DNA of 64,000 nucleotides, taken from NCBI RefSeq assembly GCF_900109915.1, contig NZ_FOBU01000001.1, positions 1,573,004-1,637,003 on the forward strand, read 5' to 3'. Shown in pieces: positions 44,058 to 52,994 of the stretch (position 1 is the first letter of the stretch; each line of letters opens with the position of its first letter). This stretch comes from Luteibacter sp. UNCMF331Sha3.1 (GTDB taxonomy: Bacteria > Pseudomonadota > Gammaproteobacteria > Xanthomonadales > Rhodanobacteraceae). The notes below the pieces were generated by a model. It did not search any database, had not been told where the DNA came from, and saw nothing but the letters and a program-made list of their open reading frames with translations. The translations under genes and the position numbers were made by a program.

Positions 44058-45407
44058 CTAGCGCTTGTCGCGCGACATGTTAGGAATGAATCGCGAAGTA
44101 TCAATCCACCGTTTTCGTTTAGAGAACCGAGGCGCGTGGACTAAGGCCTGCGGCGGCGGGTCAAATTGCTGATCATCCAACTCAATTCCGCGCGAAGCGG
44201 CTGCCATCCGAACATATCCTCTAACCATCGATTCCTGGAATCGATGAAGTTTTCGCTCGGGGGTCTGTTCTAGGATGCACGCATGAGACGGCTCTCTAAG
44301 TTTTCTGAGTTGGCCGGTGAACTTGGCACGATCGAGGGCAGGGACCTCCAATGTCTCGCAAATCTGCGAATAAGACAGCCAGATGGCGTCTGTCGTTCGC
44401 TCCAGGTCGAAAGCGTCGGCGGCAGCCCAGAGAACGAATGCCGCTTGATCTCGGCCTTTCGTTGCTTTGTCATACGGTTGCCTTAGACCAGCATGGACGG
44501 CACCAGTGGCTCCCGCAAAAGCCTTGTGTAAGTGCGGCAGAGAAATATCATGAGATTGCTTGTCCCCATACCAGGCCCATAGCAAGTGCTCTGTAAGAAG
44601 ATGGACGTAGTAAGGAAAGCCGTTGCTTACGCTAGCGATACGATAGGTCACGCTTTCGTCAGCAAAGACAAAGAAGTAATTCAATGCTGCCTTAACGACA
44701 TCTATGCGTGCTTGATAAGGCAATCGTTCTAGCTCAATAGTTTCGAACTGACGCTGTGCGGAACCGTGCGACTCTAATAGTTCATCAAGTACTGCCGCAA
44801 CACCGGTAAAGATCAACTTGACAGACGATTTCCGATCTCCGAGCGCTTTAACGAGTTCCGCGAACCGATTGCGTTCATTCGCATCCACGATTAGATCGAA
44901 CTCGTCGATGACTGCAATAGTCTTGCTCGAGTAAGCAGAAAAAGCTGCGTCAAGGCGGTAAGCAGCACCTTCAATGTCGGCCGGATCCCGAGCTTGGGGC
45001 TTGGTAATCTCTATCTGGCCGCCGACGTCCAGCAGCTTAGCGCTCACCTTGGCTTCCTTCCTCGTCGTGATGGTTCCATCGATCTCGGTTTGTGTTGCGC
45101 GAATCAGGGATCCTACGACGCTTGAAAACGTGTCTGAACGTCCGCACGACACCTGTAACGGCGGCTTGTCACTAGACTGCCACGCAGCAGCTGCTGCATT
45201 TGCGAGCGATGACTTCCCAACACCACGCTCACCATAAATGAACACTTGGCGACCTGGAGCCATAAGGCAACGACGTATACGTTCGAGCTGTTCATCGCGC
45301 CCAAACAAGAACTCCTCCGACTGGATCGGCGAGGCAGGCGACAGGACTGCATGAATTCGTGCACCAAATGCGGATTCGTCATCATGGCGAGGATCGGTAT
45401 GTTCCAT
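44058..45407 (-). CDS. AAA/ORC-like ATPase of a putative defence locus
   Basis: A 449-residue ATPase. FGRDEQLERIR opens the P-loop domain, Walker A is GERGVGKSS (about 59-66) and Walker B is VIDEFD (about 166-171). SVKLIFTGVAAVL looks like the sensor 1 strand, with an arginine-rich lid and winged-helix-like part after about residue 290. This is the AAA_16/ORC-like architecture common in mobile-island and defence ATPases. ATG 45407 is preferred; TTG 45422 is possible. It follows the 1,251-residue protein gene by 142 bases in the same direction and probably acts with it. GC content is lower than in the core genes. Confidence 0.85.
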   Translation of the reverse strand: MEHTDPRHDDESAFGARIHAVLSPASPIQSEEFLFGRDEQLERIRRCLMAPGRQVFIYGERGVGKSSLANAAAAAWQSSDKPPLQVSCGRSDTFSSVVGSLIRATQTEIDGTITTRKEAKVSAKLLDVGGQIEITKPQARDPADIEGAAYRLDAAFSAYSSKTIAVIDEFDLIVDANERNRFAELVKALGDRKSSVKLIFTGVAAVLDELLESHGSAQRQFETIELERLPYQARIDVVKAALNYFFVFADESVTYRIASVSNGFPYYVHLLTEHLLWAWYGDKQSHDISLPHLHKAFAGATGAVHAGLRQPYDKATKGRDQAAFVLWAAADAFDLERTTDAIWLSYSQICETLEVPALDRAKFTGQLRKLREPSHACILEQTPERKLHRFQESMVRGYVRMAAASRGIELDDQQFDPPPQALVHAPRFSKRKRWIDTSRFIPNMSRDKR

Positions 45408-45549
45408 CGGTATCAGCACCAAGAGAGGGGATAAACTAGTCTTACGTAGTCAGATGAAGACTATTTGCGAATGGGACCGAACCACGGGTGTCGTGAAGGT
45501 GCAAGCTGTCGCGGGATTCGGACTCATGAACATGACCGACTCGAGAGCT

Positions 45550-48500
45550 TCAGCGGCTCATCTTGTCCTGCTCGGCTCTTATATCTTCGCCCGCTGCCTG
45601 GCTCTCCCAGTCCTTTGCCACTGATGAGAGAAGCTGTGACGTACGTGGATAGCTCTTTGCCAAGGACGCGAACTGCTTGTAGCGCGCAGCCAGAGCACGC
45701 TCCTGCTTTCCGCCTTCGTAGGGGCTCTTCGAGTACACACCTCTCTTGTTGAAGCATTCCATACGGAACCCATCTAGTAGCGACTCTGTGGATAGCTCTT
45801 CAAGCACTTCACACACTGGCGCAGACGGCCATAATTCGCCTTCGGCCACGGACGGCGAATATGCCAAGAGCTTTCCAATATAGGTGTCAGCAATCTTCGC
45901 GCGCCCCAACTCCTTGGCTAACTCTTGAGTACGCGCCACCCAATGATAAAGCGTGCCCGCGGACTCAACATGCTCGATTTGACCAGGCACCTTGGTAAAT
46001 GCGCTAAGAATTCTGAATGAATTCGTCGCTTGTCGCGCCTCCGCTTCGGTCCCCTCTCGTGCAGGCTCGTTTTCCGCCCTAAATACGTGGCTCAACAGGC
46101 CAACGAAGAACTCCGGATCGGTTGCTAATTTGTCATAGATCGCCAACGGCATCTTCTCGTACTCAAGCAAAGGGAAATACGCATACTCGAAGCCGACCAA
46201 TTGCTGAACGTCGACGTCAACACGCTTCTTCAGCTCAAGGAAGGCTGCCTTGAGGTAATAGCTGAGCATCGTACCCCCACCCTCAACCGCATCGTCTGAT
46301 CCACTCGCAAGACCGGATCGCATAACGTCGACCAATGTCTTCGTCGGAAGTCGGTTCAGACTTCGATGAGCGGCCGCTAGTACATACATCGGCCGGCCGA
46401 CTCGCATTAGTTCGGCCACTCCACGCAAGAGAAGAGCTTCGTCGTCCTCTGGGAGAAATCTCATGTTGATCCAATATTGCTGTCGAATAGCGTCGCCAAG
46501 CTGCTCAACAAAATCCCACGTCTCATGGTTCAATGACCAGCCTGCCACCAATGCAGCAGCACTGTGAGGGTCATCCGACCACCCTGTCGCCATGCTTACA
46601 ACCCGTGATCGCCATTCGGGGTCCACCTGCAGGCCTGCTAGTGATGCGAATGCCATTACGTTGCCCGGATTGCCATTCGCACGAGCAGAAATAATGATGT
46701 TTTCTAGATCATCGCCGGACAGAGGCAAATCAAGCAGAACTGGTCCAACTAGCTCCGGAATCTTCGCGGTAGAGAGAACGCTAAGTACGCCACACGCACC
46801 TTCTTCATAGAATACGGAGCGCAATGCAGCCACCCGGAGTTCTCTCAAGCGCTTTTGGCTCGTATCTTCCGAAGCCCTGCTGATTGGAAGCCATTCATCG
46901 AAGAGGCGACGCGCTTCAACGAAATGGCTCGCGGGACCGTGTTCTTCTAGTAGTTCGCGCAGACGTTCAATCGCGTGCAGAGGCACCGAATCGTCATTAG
47001 AGTCAGTGGAGAGATAGTCTGCGCGACTGACCAACTCGCGTATCTCACCAAGAACATTTTCTGGAGCATCGGCATCCAATTGCTGAAGAAGGATTTCGGT
47101 AGCGTCGATAACTTTAGAGCTATCTTTTTCGCTCATGAATGGAATGTGAGAGAGCAGCTCCGCCACTCGCACTGAATCGCCTTGAGCCAGAGTTACGGCT
47201 CTATCGACGACCGCCGAATGCCCATCCCACACAAGGCCGTAGGTGAGGACTTCTTGGTCCATTGGGCGCGGATCGCGCAGCCGCGGACGGTGAGTATCGA
47301 CGGACGAATCGTGCGGGTTCGGCATAAGCCTTAGCAAGAGTGCCCAAGAAACGACGGGGTATTTTGCTATCAGCTGATCCAAACAACCGATTCGCTGTGC
47401 AAGGTCTCCATAGGTACTCGGAGACCACGGCAAGAGAATCTCGCGCAGCGAATTGATCGGGCGATTGCCATACTTTGCAGTTTCGCTCACATCGATGGCG
47501 GCTAAGCCACCTAGAATGAGAACTGCGCGATCAAGATACTCAGAATGCCATGCGAGCCCTTCTATCGCCCAGATAAGTTCTACATGAGGGCTGTGCTGGG
47601 CAAACAAGTCTTGGCCTGAGTCGACGAAGATAGAGGATAGCGACTCATTCTGGCCCTCGAGCATAGACTCGAGGGCCGACATAAAAGGACTGGGAGCAGC
47701 CTCCGCAACCAGGGCAGCCTGTTGTCCAAGGGCGATAATCCATTCATGGCTACGCCCGAGGTTCGGGAGCGACCGAACCACATTGTCAACATATGTCTGA
47801 GGAGAACCCTCATCCAATTGGAGATCCACGACGCTATGTAGGCACGCGATCAGGAGCAGCGTCATAGCAAGCCCATCTCTGAGCGACTTGCTGTAGTCAG
47901 CGGGCCATTCGCGCCCAGGCCGGAAGATTTCATCGCGGGAAGGAACTGGCGCTGCGTGTCCGAGAACTGTGACTGCAACCTCTCTCAGCCGCTCTAGATC
48001 ACGCTGCGTGAGGAGAGGGGCATAGAAAGTAAATGCGTCTACCGGTGCACGCACTTGCCACTGACTGCTCACCCTGTCCAATGGCGGATCATCGTGCAAA
48101 GCGAACGCACGAAACGTCTCCTCGAGGGAGTGGTAGTCGCTAAGGCCCGAAAGTTGGGCTACAGCCTGGCAGTCCAACGGCACGCTGGAGACCCATCCAC
48201 CTGCGAGCAGTGCCGGTTTGAGTGATTGCGCCTGAGCAACCCAGGCAGGATTCTCAACTGGCTGGTCAGAGAATATGCGGGAAAGCACGGTCAGGCTACG
48301 TCCGCAGCGATATGCCAGTTCGTACCCTTCTTCGCGGGACATACCCATTGCAAGGAATCCTTCAGCCATTGCTGCTGCTGAAGATCGTTTCATCAGGCCC
48401 AGACGGCGAGCCTGAACCCCGGTCACGGCATACGCGGTTGGCATGCGTGACGATAGCCAACCAACAGACTCTCCTGCCCCCTGATGAGCAATTAGATTCA

Positions 48501-49305
48501 AGCTTTTGTCGCTGAGCTCTCTGGCAGCATCAGCCGTTTCCACGATCAAAGTGCGGAGTTCGATAGCCTCTCTAACTTCGCTTGGTGCGCTTCGGATGGC
48601 AGCGACTGCGAAGGCTATTCCATCGACCGCCGTTTCGACGCAAATGGGAATGGCTTGAGCGGCTGTGTTCTGCAGCTTCTGAACGAGCTCCTCGGCATCG
48701 TCAGTACGATCTCCGATCACAACCTTTTCGTTAAGGGGTATCTTGAACCTTCGGCTGTACATCTCCCAGAACTCGTCAGTACTGAGTGCACCTACTCGTG
48801 GCGCGCTGCCGAGCACATTCCGCGCATATCTCGCAGCGACTGCGGGGAACTCATCCAGCCACTGCACCAGCTCAATGGCATCGATATACTTGACTTCCTT
48901 CCAAACACCTTCCGCCGTACGGCTTGTCTCCCACGCAACCAGAGTAGTTCTCGGCGTGTCCCAAGGCTCGAGATTTACGAGAACAAAAGTTGTCTCATGC
49001 TGTTCTTCCGGCGACAAGCCCGATGCTTTTGTTCGCTTGTTGTAGTCGTCGGTAGCCTTGCGTTCGCCCGCACCTGTACCGAATTCCCACTTAGATTTTC
49101 CCTGTGGAACGGCTTTGGCGGCCTCGGCCGTTTCCAAAACGCCGTCCCAGCCGCGCACCTGCCCTTGGTCACCACCGGGAAACCGGAGACGCCTCCAGTC
49201 CGGAATGCTCGCCTTGATGAGGTGCCGAACCAAATTTGGAAGCTCGGCCCTTGCATCAACACGCTCAGCCCATGTGGCGAGGTCCGATACATTGATCCAT
49301 TTCAT
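45550..49305 (-). CDS. Large putative defence effector (1,251 aa)
   Basis: ATG 49305 has AAAGGAG seven bases upstream, so the start is firm. The N-terminal 140 residues contain GWDG (52-55, D54), VPQGKSKWEFGTG (about 66-78) and KATDDYNKR (K83 onward), followed by TFVLVNLEPW. This pattern resembles restriction-endonuclease-like domains of large defence proteins, but a clean D-ExK triad is not proved. Residues 190-310 look like a Rossmann-type domain without a Walker A loop. The rest is helical repeat sequence of about 900 residues, suited to target recognition. I do not recognise a named family. It precedes an ATPase gene in one unit. Confidence 0.8.
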   Translation of the reverse strand: MKWINVSDLATWAERVDARAELPNLVRHLIKASIPDWRRLRFPGGDQGQVRGWDGVLETAEAAKAVPQGKSKWEFGTGAGERKATDDYNKRTKASGLSPEEQHETTFVLVNLEPWDTPRTTLVAWETSRTAEGVWKEVKYIDAIELVQWLDEFPAVAARYARNVLGSAPRVGALSTDEFWEMYSRRFKIPLNEKVVIGDRTDDAEELVQKLQNTAAQAIPICVETAVDGIAFAVAAIRSAPSEVREAIELRTLIVETADAARELSDKSLNLIAHQGAGESVGWLSSRMPTAYAVTGVQARRLGLMKRSSAAAMAEGFLAMGMSREEGYELAYRCGRSLTVLSRIFSDQPVENPAWVAQAQSLKPALLAGGWVSSVPLDCQAVAQLSGLSDYHSLEETFRAFALHDDPPLDRVSSQWQVRAPVDAFTFYAPLLTQRDLERLREVAVTVLGHAAPVPSRDEIFRPGREWPADYSKSLRDGLAMTLLLIACLHSVVDLQLDEGSPQTYVDNVVRSLPNLGRSHEWIIALGQQAALVAEAAPSPFMSALESMLEGQNESLSSIFVDSGQDLFAQHSPHVELIWAIEGLAWHSEYLDRAVLILGGLAAIDVSETAKYGNRPINSLREILLPWSPSTYGDLAQRIGCLDQLIAKYPVVSWALLLRLMPNPHDSSVDTHRPRLRDPRPMDQEVLTYGLVWDGHSAVVDRAVTLAQGDSVRVAELLSHIPFMSEKDSSKVIDATEILLQQLDADAPENVLGEIRELVSRADYLSTDSNDDSVPLHAIERLRELLEEHGPASHFVEARRLFDEWLPISRASEDTSQKRLRELRVAALRSVFYEEGACGVLSVLSTAKIPELVGPVLLDLPLSGDDLENIIISARANGNPGNVMAFASLAGLQVDPEWRSRVVSMATGWSDDPHSAAALVAGWSLNHETWDFVEQLGDAIRQQYWINMRFLPEDDEALLLRGVAELMRVGRPMYVLAAAHRSLNRLPTKTLVDVMRSGLASGSDDAVEGGGTMLSYYLKAAFLELKKRVDVDVQQLVGFEYAYFPLLEYEKMPLAIYDKLATDPEFFVGLLSHVFRAENEPAREGTEAEARQATNSFRILSAFTKVPGQIEHVESAGTLYHWVARTQELAKELGRAKIADTYIGKLLAYSPSVAEGELWPSAPVCEVLEELSTESLLDGFRMECFNKRGVYSKSPYEGGKQERALAARYKQFASLAKSYPRTSQLLSSVAKDWESQAAGEDIRAEQDKMSR

Positions 49306-49401
49306 GCAAGTGCTCCTTTCGCTTCTGCAGTTCAAGTTTGTCCGAAAGCTTTTCGGGGTGACCCTTCGAACGACCTCCAAGCAGCCGCTATAGTAAGTGG
49401 T

Positions 49402-49686
49402 ATGTCACTGCCCATGCGTCTTGAGTTCATCGCCGGGAGTGACCACCCCGGCGTGGATTGGTCACTCTTGCGATGTACCGAATGTGGCAACGATTTTGAA
49501 ATAAGTTCGCACGGGCGGCCTGCGCATTATCGAAGACTTAGATCAGCTCCCACCGGGCCGATAGCAGGCGCCGAGGGGAGGTTGACATTCCTTCATGCGA
49601 CAAAAAAAGGCCCGTTCTTGCTGGCCTTATCATTTTGGATCGCTTGGGCGTTCGCTCAAATCGGTCAGTGGCTCGGTTGCGGGTAG
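49402..49686 (+). CDS. Possible small zinc-ribbon membrane protein (94 aa)
   Basis: The frame encodes MRLEFIAGSDHPGVDWSLLR, then CTECGNDFEI (one CxxC pair) and a C-terminal hydrophobic stretch GPFLLALSFWIAWAFAQIGQ. It is divergent from the large effector gene. No strong ribosome site is visible, and a terminator-like hairpin for the opposite strand lies inside the frame, so it may be non-coding. Confidence 0.35.
   Translation: MSLPMRLEFIAGSDHPGVDWSLLRCTECGNDFEISSHGRPAHYRRLRSAPTGPIAGAEGRLTFLHATKKGPFLLALSFWIAWAFAQIGQWLGCG
49601..49628 (-). terminator. Rho-independent terminator (minus strand)
   Basis: Read leftward, AAGGCC (49628-49623) and GGCCTT (49612-49607) form a stem around a 10-base loop and are followed by a run of seven T. 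It lies about 145 bases after the stop of radical SAM copy C and would end its transcript before the defence locus. Confidence 0.65.
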
Positions 49687-49771
49687 CATAGTCAAGGCGA
49701 TCGGCAATGTACTCAAATGCGGTAGTCGAGCAAGTCGCGTCGATATGTAGTAACCGATCGGCGTCTAGATC

Positions 49772-50854
49772 TCAAAATAGCTCACCTTGCGGTGAACAAA
49801 TCCTCGGCGGCACGAACTTTGACGTATCCAACACCGTGTCCCAAGCCCGGTGCAGGCCCGCCTTCCGCGAAGCCACCTGCACCCGCTTCCGGATAATGTC
49901 CGCAAACACACCCTGCCCGCGCATCCGCGAGGCAAAGTTGCTGTCGTAGTCTTTTCCGCCATTCATCTGCTGGATGAGGCTGATGATATGCGGAGCTCTA
50001 TCTGGGTAATGGATCCCCAGCCACTCCCGAAACAGCTGCTTCAATTCATGCGGCAGACGAACGCACGTATAACCGATGGAGTTAGCTCCGTTAGCAGCGG
50101 CCCGCTCGATGATGCTCTCGAGGTCCTTTTCGTTCAACGCCGGGATGATCGGTGCGACCAGCACACCCACTGGCACGCCGGCGTCTCGCAACGACTTTAC
50201 CGCCTGCAACCGACGATGCGGTGCCGACGCACGTGGCTCCAGCTTCGATGCGAGCTTGTTGTCGAGCGAATTGATGGAGACGAACACTTGCACCAGGTTC
50301 CGCTCAGCCATGGACGCGAGGATGTCGATGTCGCGCTCGATCAGCGCGTTCTTGGTGACGATGGTGCAGGGATGGTTGCATTCATTGAGCAGAGCCAAAG
50401 CGGCACGCGTTAACCGCCACTTTTTTTCTATGGGCTGATAGGGATCGGTATTGCTTCCTATGTTGATCGGCTTGCAGACGTAGTTCTTCCTCGCCAGTTC
50501 CCCGCGCAAGATTTCGGCGAGGTTGGTCTTGGCGAACAGCTTCGTCTCAAAGTCTAGGCCGGCCGAAAGGTTGAGGTAGCCGTGCGAGGGCCTCGCGTAG
50601 CAATAAACGCATCCATGCTCGCATCCGCGAAATGGATTGATCGCTTGATCGAAGCCGATGTCGGGTGAGTCATTGCGTGTAATCACCGAGCGGGCCAGCT
50701 CTTCGCGTGTCTCGGTCTGCGGCCGGCGCTCGTCCTCTTCCCGGTACCAGCCGTCGTCTTCGGCCACGGCGCGGGTCCTCTCGAACCGACCCTCGGGATT
50801 CGAGGCCGCGCCGCGCCCTCTGTGGGCCCTTATCATGGGAATTGGCGTTGACAT
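49772..50854 (-). CDS. PA0069-family radical SAM protein, intact copy C
   Basis: A 360-residue radical SAM protein of the SplB-related COG1533 group, function unknown. The [4Fe-4S]-binding cysteines are C78, C82 and C85 in GCEHGCVYCYAR. The N-terminal KGRGAxSNPEGRFE-type stretch (GRGAASNPEGRFE at 13-25), INIGSNTDPYQPIE, CTIVTKNALI, FVSINSLDNKL and the C-terminal PQGELF are all present. ATG 50854 fits family length; a TTG 21 bases upstream is possible. DNA identity to copies A and B is clearly lower than between A and B. Composition follows the mobile region, so this copy probably arrived with it and replaces the broken one. Confidence 0.92.
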   Translation of the reverse strand: MSTPIPMIRAHRGRGAASNPEGRFERTRAVAEDDGWYREEDERRPQTETREELARSVITRNDSPDIGFDQAINPFRGCEHGCVYCYARPSHGYLNLSAGLDFETKLFAKTNLAEILRGELARKNYVCKPINIGSNTDPYQPIEKKWRLTRAALALLNECNHPCTIVTKNALIERDIDILASMAERNLVQVFVSINSLDNKLASKLEPRASAPHRRLQAVKSLRDAGVPVGVLVAPIIPALNEKDLESIIERAAANGANSIGYTCVRLPHELKQLFREWLGIHYPDRAPHIISLIQQMNGGKDYDSNFASRMRGQGVFADIIRKRVQVASRKAGLHRAWDTVLDTSKFVPPRICSPQGELF

Positions 50855-50868
50855 TGTACAAATGTACA
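50855..50868. promoter_or_regulatory. TGTACA tandem palindrome at the copy C start
   Basis: TGTACAAATGTACA directly precedes ATG 50854 in the 144-base gap between the radical SAM gene and the divergent recombinase gene. The doubled palindrome is a plausible repressor site for either promoter. Confidence 0.3.
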
Positions 50869-50998
50869 GCAGCAACGTCTCAGATGCAGCGATTTACCGG
50901 GGCTCTGAATACCCCAATGCCCTAAGCGGCAGTTTGTTGAGAATCCAAGGGCGTCGGCGTAGGTTTGGGCATGGCAGGGCTCGATAAGGGCTCTACAC

Positions 50999-52537
50999 AT
51001 GACGAAGCTGTCGCCTCCTCAGAGCCGCGCCTCCCTTATGGACGTCGCGCAGTACCTACGCATGTCGACGGAGAAGCAGATCTACTCGCCGGTCAACCAA
51101 GCCGCAGCGATCGCTCAATACGCCCGAGCGAACGGAATGAAGGTCGTTCGCACCTATTCGGATGAAGGGCGCAGCGGCGTCCGCCTAGAGGGTCGACGCG
51201 CACTTCAAAGGTTGCTGGAGGATGTGCAGGCAGGCGCTGCAGAATTTGAAGCGGTCCTGGTTTTAGACGTCAGTCGATGGGGCCGGTTTCAGAATGTCGA
51301 CGAGGCCGCGTTCTATGAATTTCTGTGCCTACGCCATGGGGTCAAGGTGGTCTACGTCGCTGAACCGTTCGCCGCGGACAGCTCACCGCTGTCGGCGATG
51401 TTGAAGGGCCTCAAGCGCTCCATGGCGGGTGAGTATTCACGCGAGCTTTCCAGCAAAGTTTTTGCCGGACAGTGCCGGTTGGTCAAGGCGGGATATCGTA
51501 TGGGCGGGCCCCCTGGCTATGGCCTGCGTCGCCAACTAGTCGATGCCGAGGGCCGACCTAAGGCAGTCCTTCAGCCTGGGGAGCGCAAATCCCTAATGAC
51601 CGACCGCATCCGAATTGTATTGGGTCCGCCAGACGAGCTACGCGTTGTCCGATGGATCTTCAAGCAATCTGCGGCTGGCGTCTCCTGCAACGCGATCACG
51701 CGGAAGCTCAACGCCAAGGGGATCCTCAACCAAGCGGGGCGCAAGTGGAGCTTTAATGGAACGCGAGAGCTGCTGGACGATGAGCGTTACATTGGCACCC
51801 TAGTGTTCGGGAAGACAACTAAGGCGATCGGCCGCGTCAATGGCTCACGCTCGCCGGACCGCGAGCTAAGGGTGCCTGATGCGTTTCCCGCACTTGTAAC
51901 GCGCGAGCTTTTCAACGCCGCCAAGTTGGCGCGTGAGGATAGGAACCGCAAGCCGAGTGCTGAAGCCATGCTCGAAGGAATGGAGCTTGTCAAAGCCCGG
52001 CATGGGCGGATTACTAGCCGGCTGCTGGATACGAGTCCCGAGACACCGACGGCGCAGTCGTATCTGCGGCGCTTTGGCAGCCTACGGGAGGCCTACCGGC
52101 AGATCGGCTATTCCCCTGTGCGCGACCTCGACTATGGGAACATCAGGGACAAGGTTCGTCCCTGGCGGCGGAGTGTCCTGGCCTGTGTTCGCGAGATGCT
52201 CGAAGATGATGGCGCCGAAGTGGCAGAAGACGGGTGGATACTCGAGGTGGATGGTGTCTGGACAATCGGCGTTCGGCTCTTCCAGGCCAGTCATTATCAC
52301 GGAAAGAGCAGGTGGGAGCTTAGGCCTACACGTCGGTCAGTCGACGTCATCGTGGGCGCACGGATGGCGGTGGATGGATCAGTGCCTCTCGACTATGTGG
52401 TGCTACCTCGTGTCATGGCGGACTGCTGGCCGCAATGGGTGAGCGACCCTCCGTCGCCGGCATCCAATTTCTTTATCTTCCCCTCGCTAGGCTTTCTGCA
52501 GCATCTCAGCCGGATCTCCCGTCATGTATCAGAGTGA
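50999..52537 (+). CDS. Large serine recombinase (site-specific integrase)
   Basis: A 512-residue integrase. The resolvase domain (about 15-160) has catalytic S23 in YLRMSTEKQ and the arginine pair in VSRWGRF. A recombinase domain follows (about 180-310), with GGPPGYGLRR, ELRVVRWIFKQSAAGVSCNAI and GTRELLDDERYIGTLVFGK, which binds att DNA. No coiled-coil zinc ribbon CxxC pair is visible in the C-terminal third, which differs from Bxb1-like enzymes. GTG/ATG choice: ATG 50999; ATG 51038 would also keep the catalytic domain. It is divergent from radical SAM copy C and is the likely mover of this island. Confidence 0.93.
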   Translation: MTKLSPPQSRASLMDVAQYLRMSTEKQIYSPVNQAAAIAQYARANGMKVVRTYSDEGRSGVRLEGRRALQRLLEDVQAGAAEFEAVLVLDVSRWGRFQNVDEAAFYEFLCLRHGVKVVYVAEPFAADSSPLSAMLKGLKRSMAGEYSRELSSKVFAGQCRLVKAGYRMGGPPGYGLRRQLVDAEGRPKAVLQPGERKSLMTDRIRIVLGPPDELRVVRWIFKQSAAGVSCNAITRKLNAKGILNQAGRKWSFNGTRELLDDERYIGTLVFGKTTKAIGRVNGSRSPDRELRVPDAFPALVTRELFNAAKLAREDRNRKPSAEAMLEGMELVKARHGRITSRLLDTSPETPTAQSYLRRFGSLREAYRQIGYSPVRDLDYGNIRDKVRPWRRSVLACVREMLEDDGAEVAEDGWILEVDGVWTIGVRLFQASHYHGKSRWELRPTRRSVDVIVGARMAVDGSVPLDYVVLPRVMADCWPQWVSDPPSPASNFFIFPSLGFLQHLSRISRHVSE

Positions 52538-52994
52538 ACTCACCCGACAGGCCCGCGACACCGCCAGGCTTGCCGATTACTCAGCGGCAGCAGGCGCGGC
52601 ATGGGCGCAGTGCGGCGCGCTCGTCCAGGCACTCTGGTCCATACGTGACGCACCCGACTTCGCCTTGGCGCTCGGGCCGTGTGCAGGCCTGATCCATGAC
52701 CTTCCCGCTCTTCTGGTGCGCTCCAAGGATGGCTCACGCGTCGACGCTGTTCTGCAGCTGGCCGTTGCGCGCGCGAGGCTCAAGCCGGTAGTTGCGCAGG
52801 TAGAAGTGCTGGGATGGCTCGCACGGAACTATCCCGACGCCTTGGTAACCATATTACGAGTCGTGTCGACGGACGCGGCGAGCGGTCGTGCTCCCCGATG
52901 GGCTCCTACCGGAATGCGGCGCGCCCGACGGCAGTCCGCCTGTGACTTGGGCATGTTCCGACCGCGACGCGGGGGACGCCCGGGTATACCGTGA
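52524..52994 (+). CDS. Unknown protein downstream of the recombinase (156 aa)
   Basis: The gene starts within the last codons of the recombinase (14-base overlap), so it is probably cotranscribed. Residues 1-120 are Ala/Leu-rich and helical (ARDTARLADYSAAAGAAW, VDAVLQLAVARARLKPVV, EVLGWLARNYPDALVTIL). The last 40 residues are Arg/Pro-rich and look like read-through into non-coding DNA, so a frameshift or truncation is possible. I do not recognise the family; a recombination accessory role is only a guess from position. Confidence 0.6.
   Translation: MYQSELTRQARDTARLADYSAAAGAAWAQCGALVQALWSIRDAPDFALALGPCAGLIHDLPALLVRSKDGSRVDAVLQLAVARARLKPVVAQVEVLGWLARNYPDALVTILRVVSTDAASGRAPRWAPTGMRRARRQSACDLGMFRPRRGGRPGIP

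Noticed and set aside
48655-49401. Plus-strand frame opposite the start of the large effector, joined to the zinc-ribbon frame
   Set aside because: The minus-strand gene has a strong ribosome site and coherent protein sequence; the plus frame is only open by chance before 49402.
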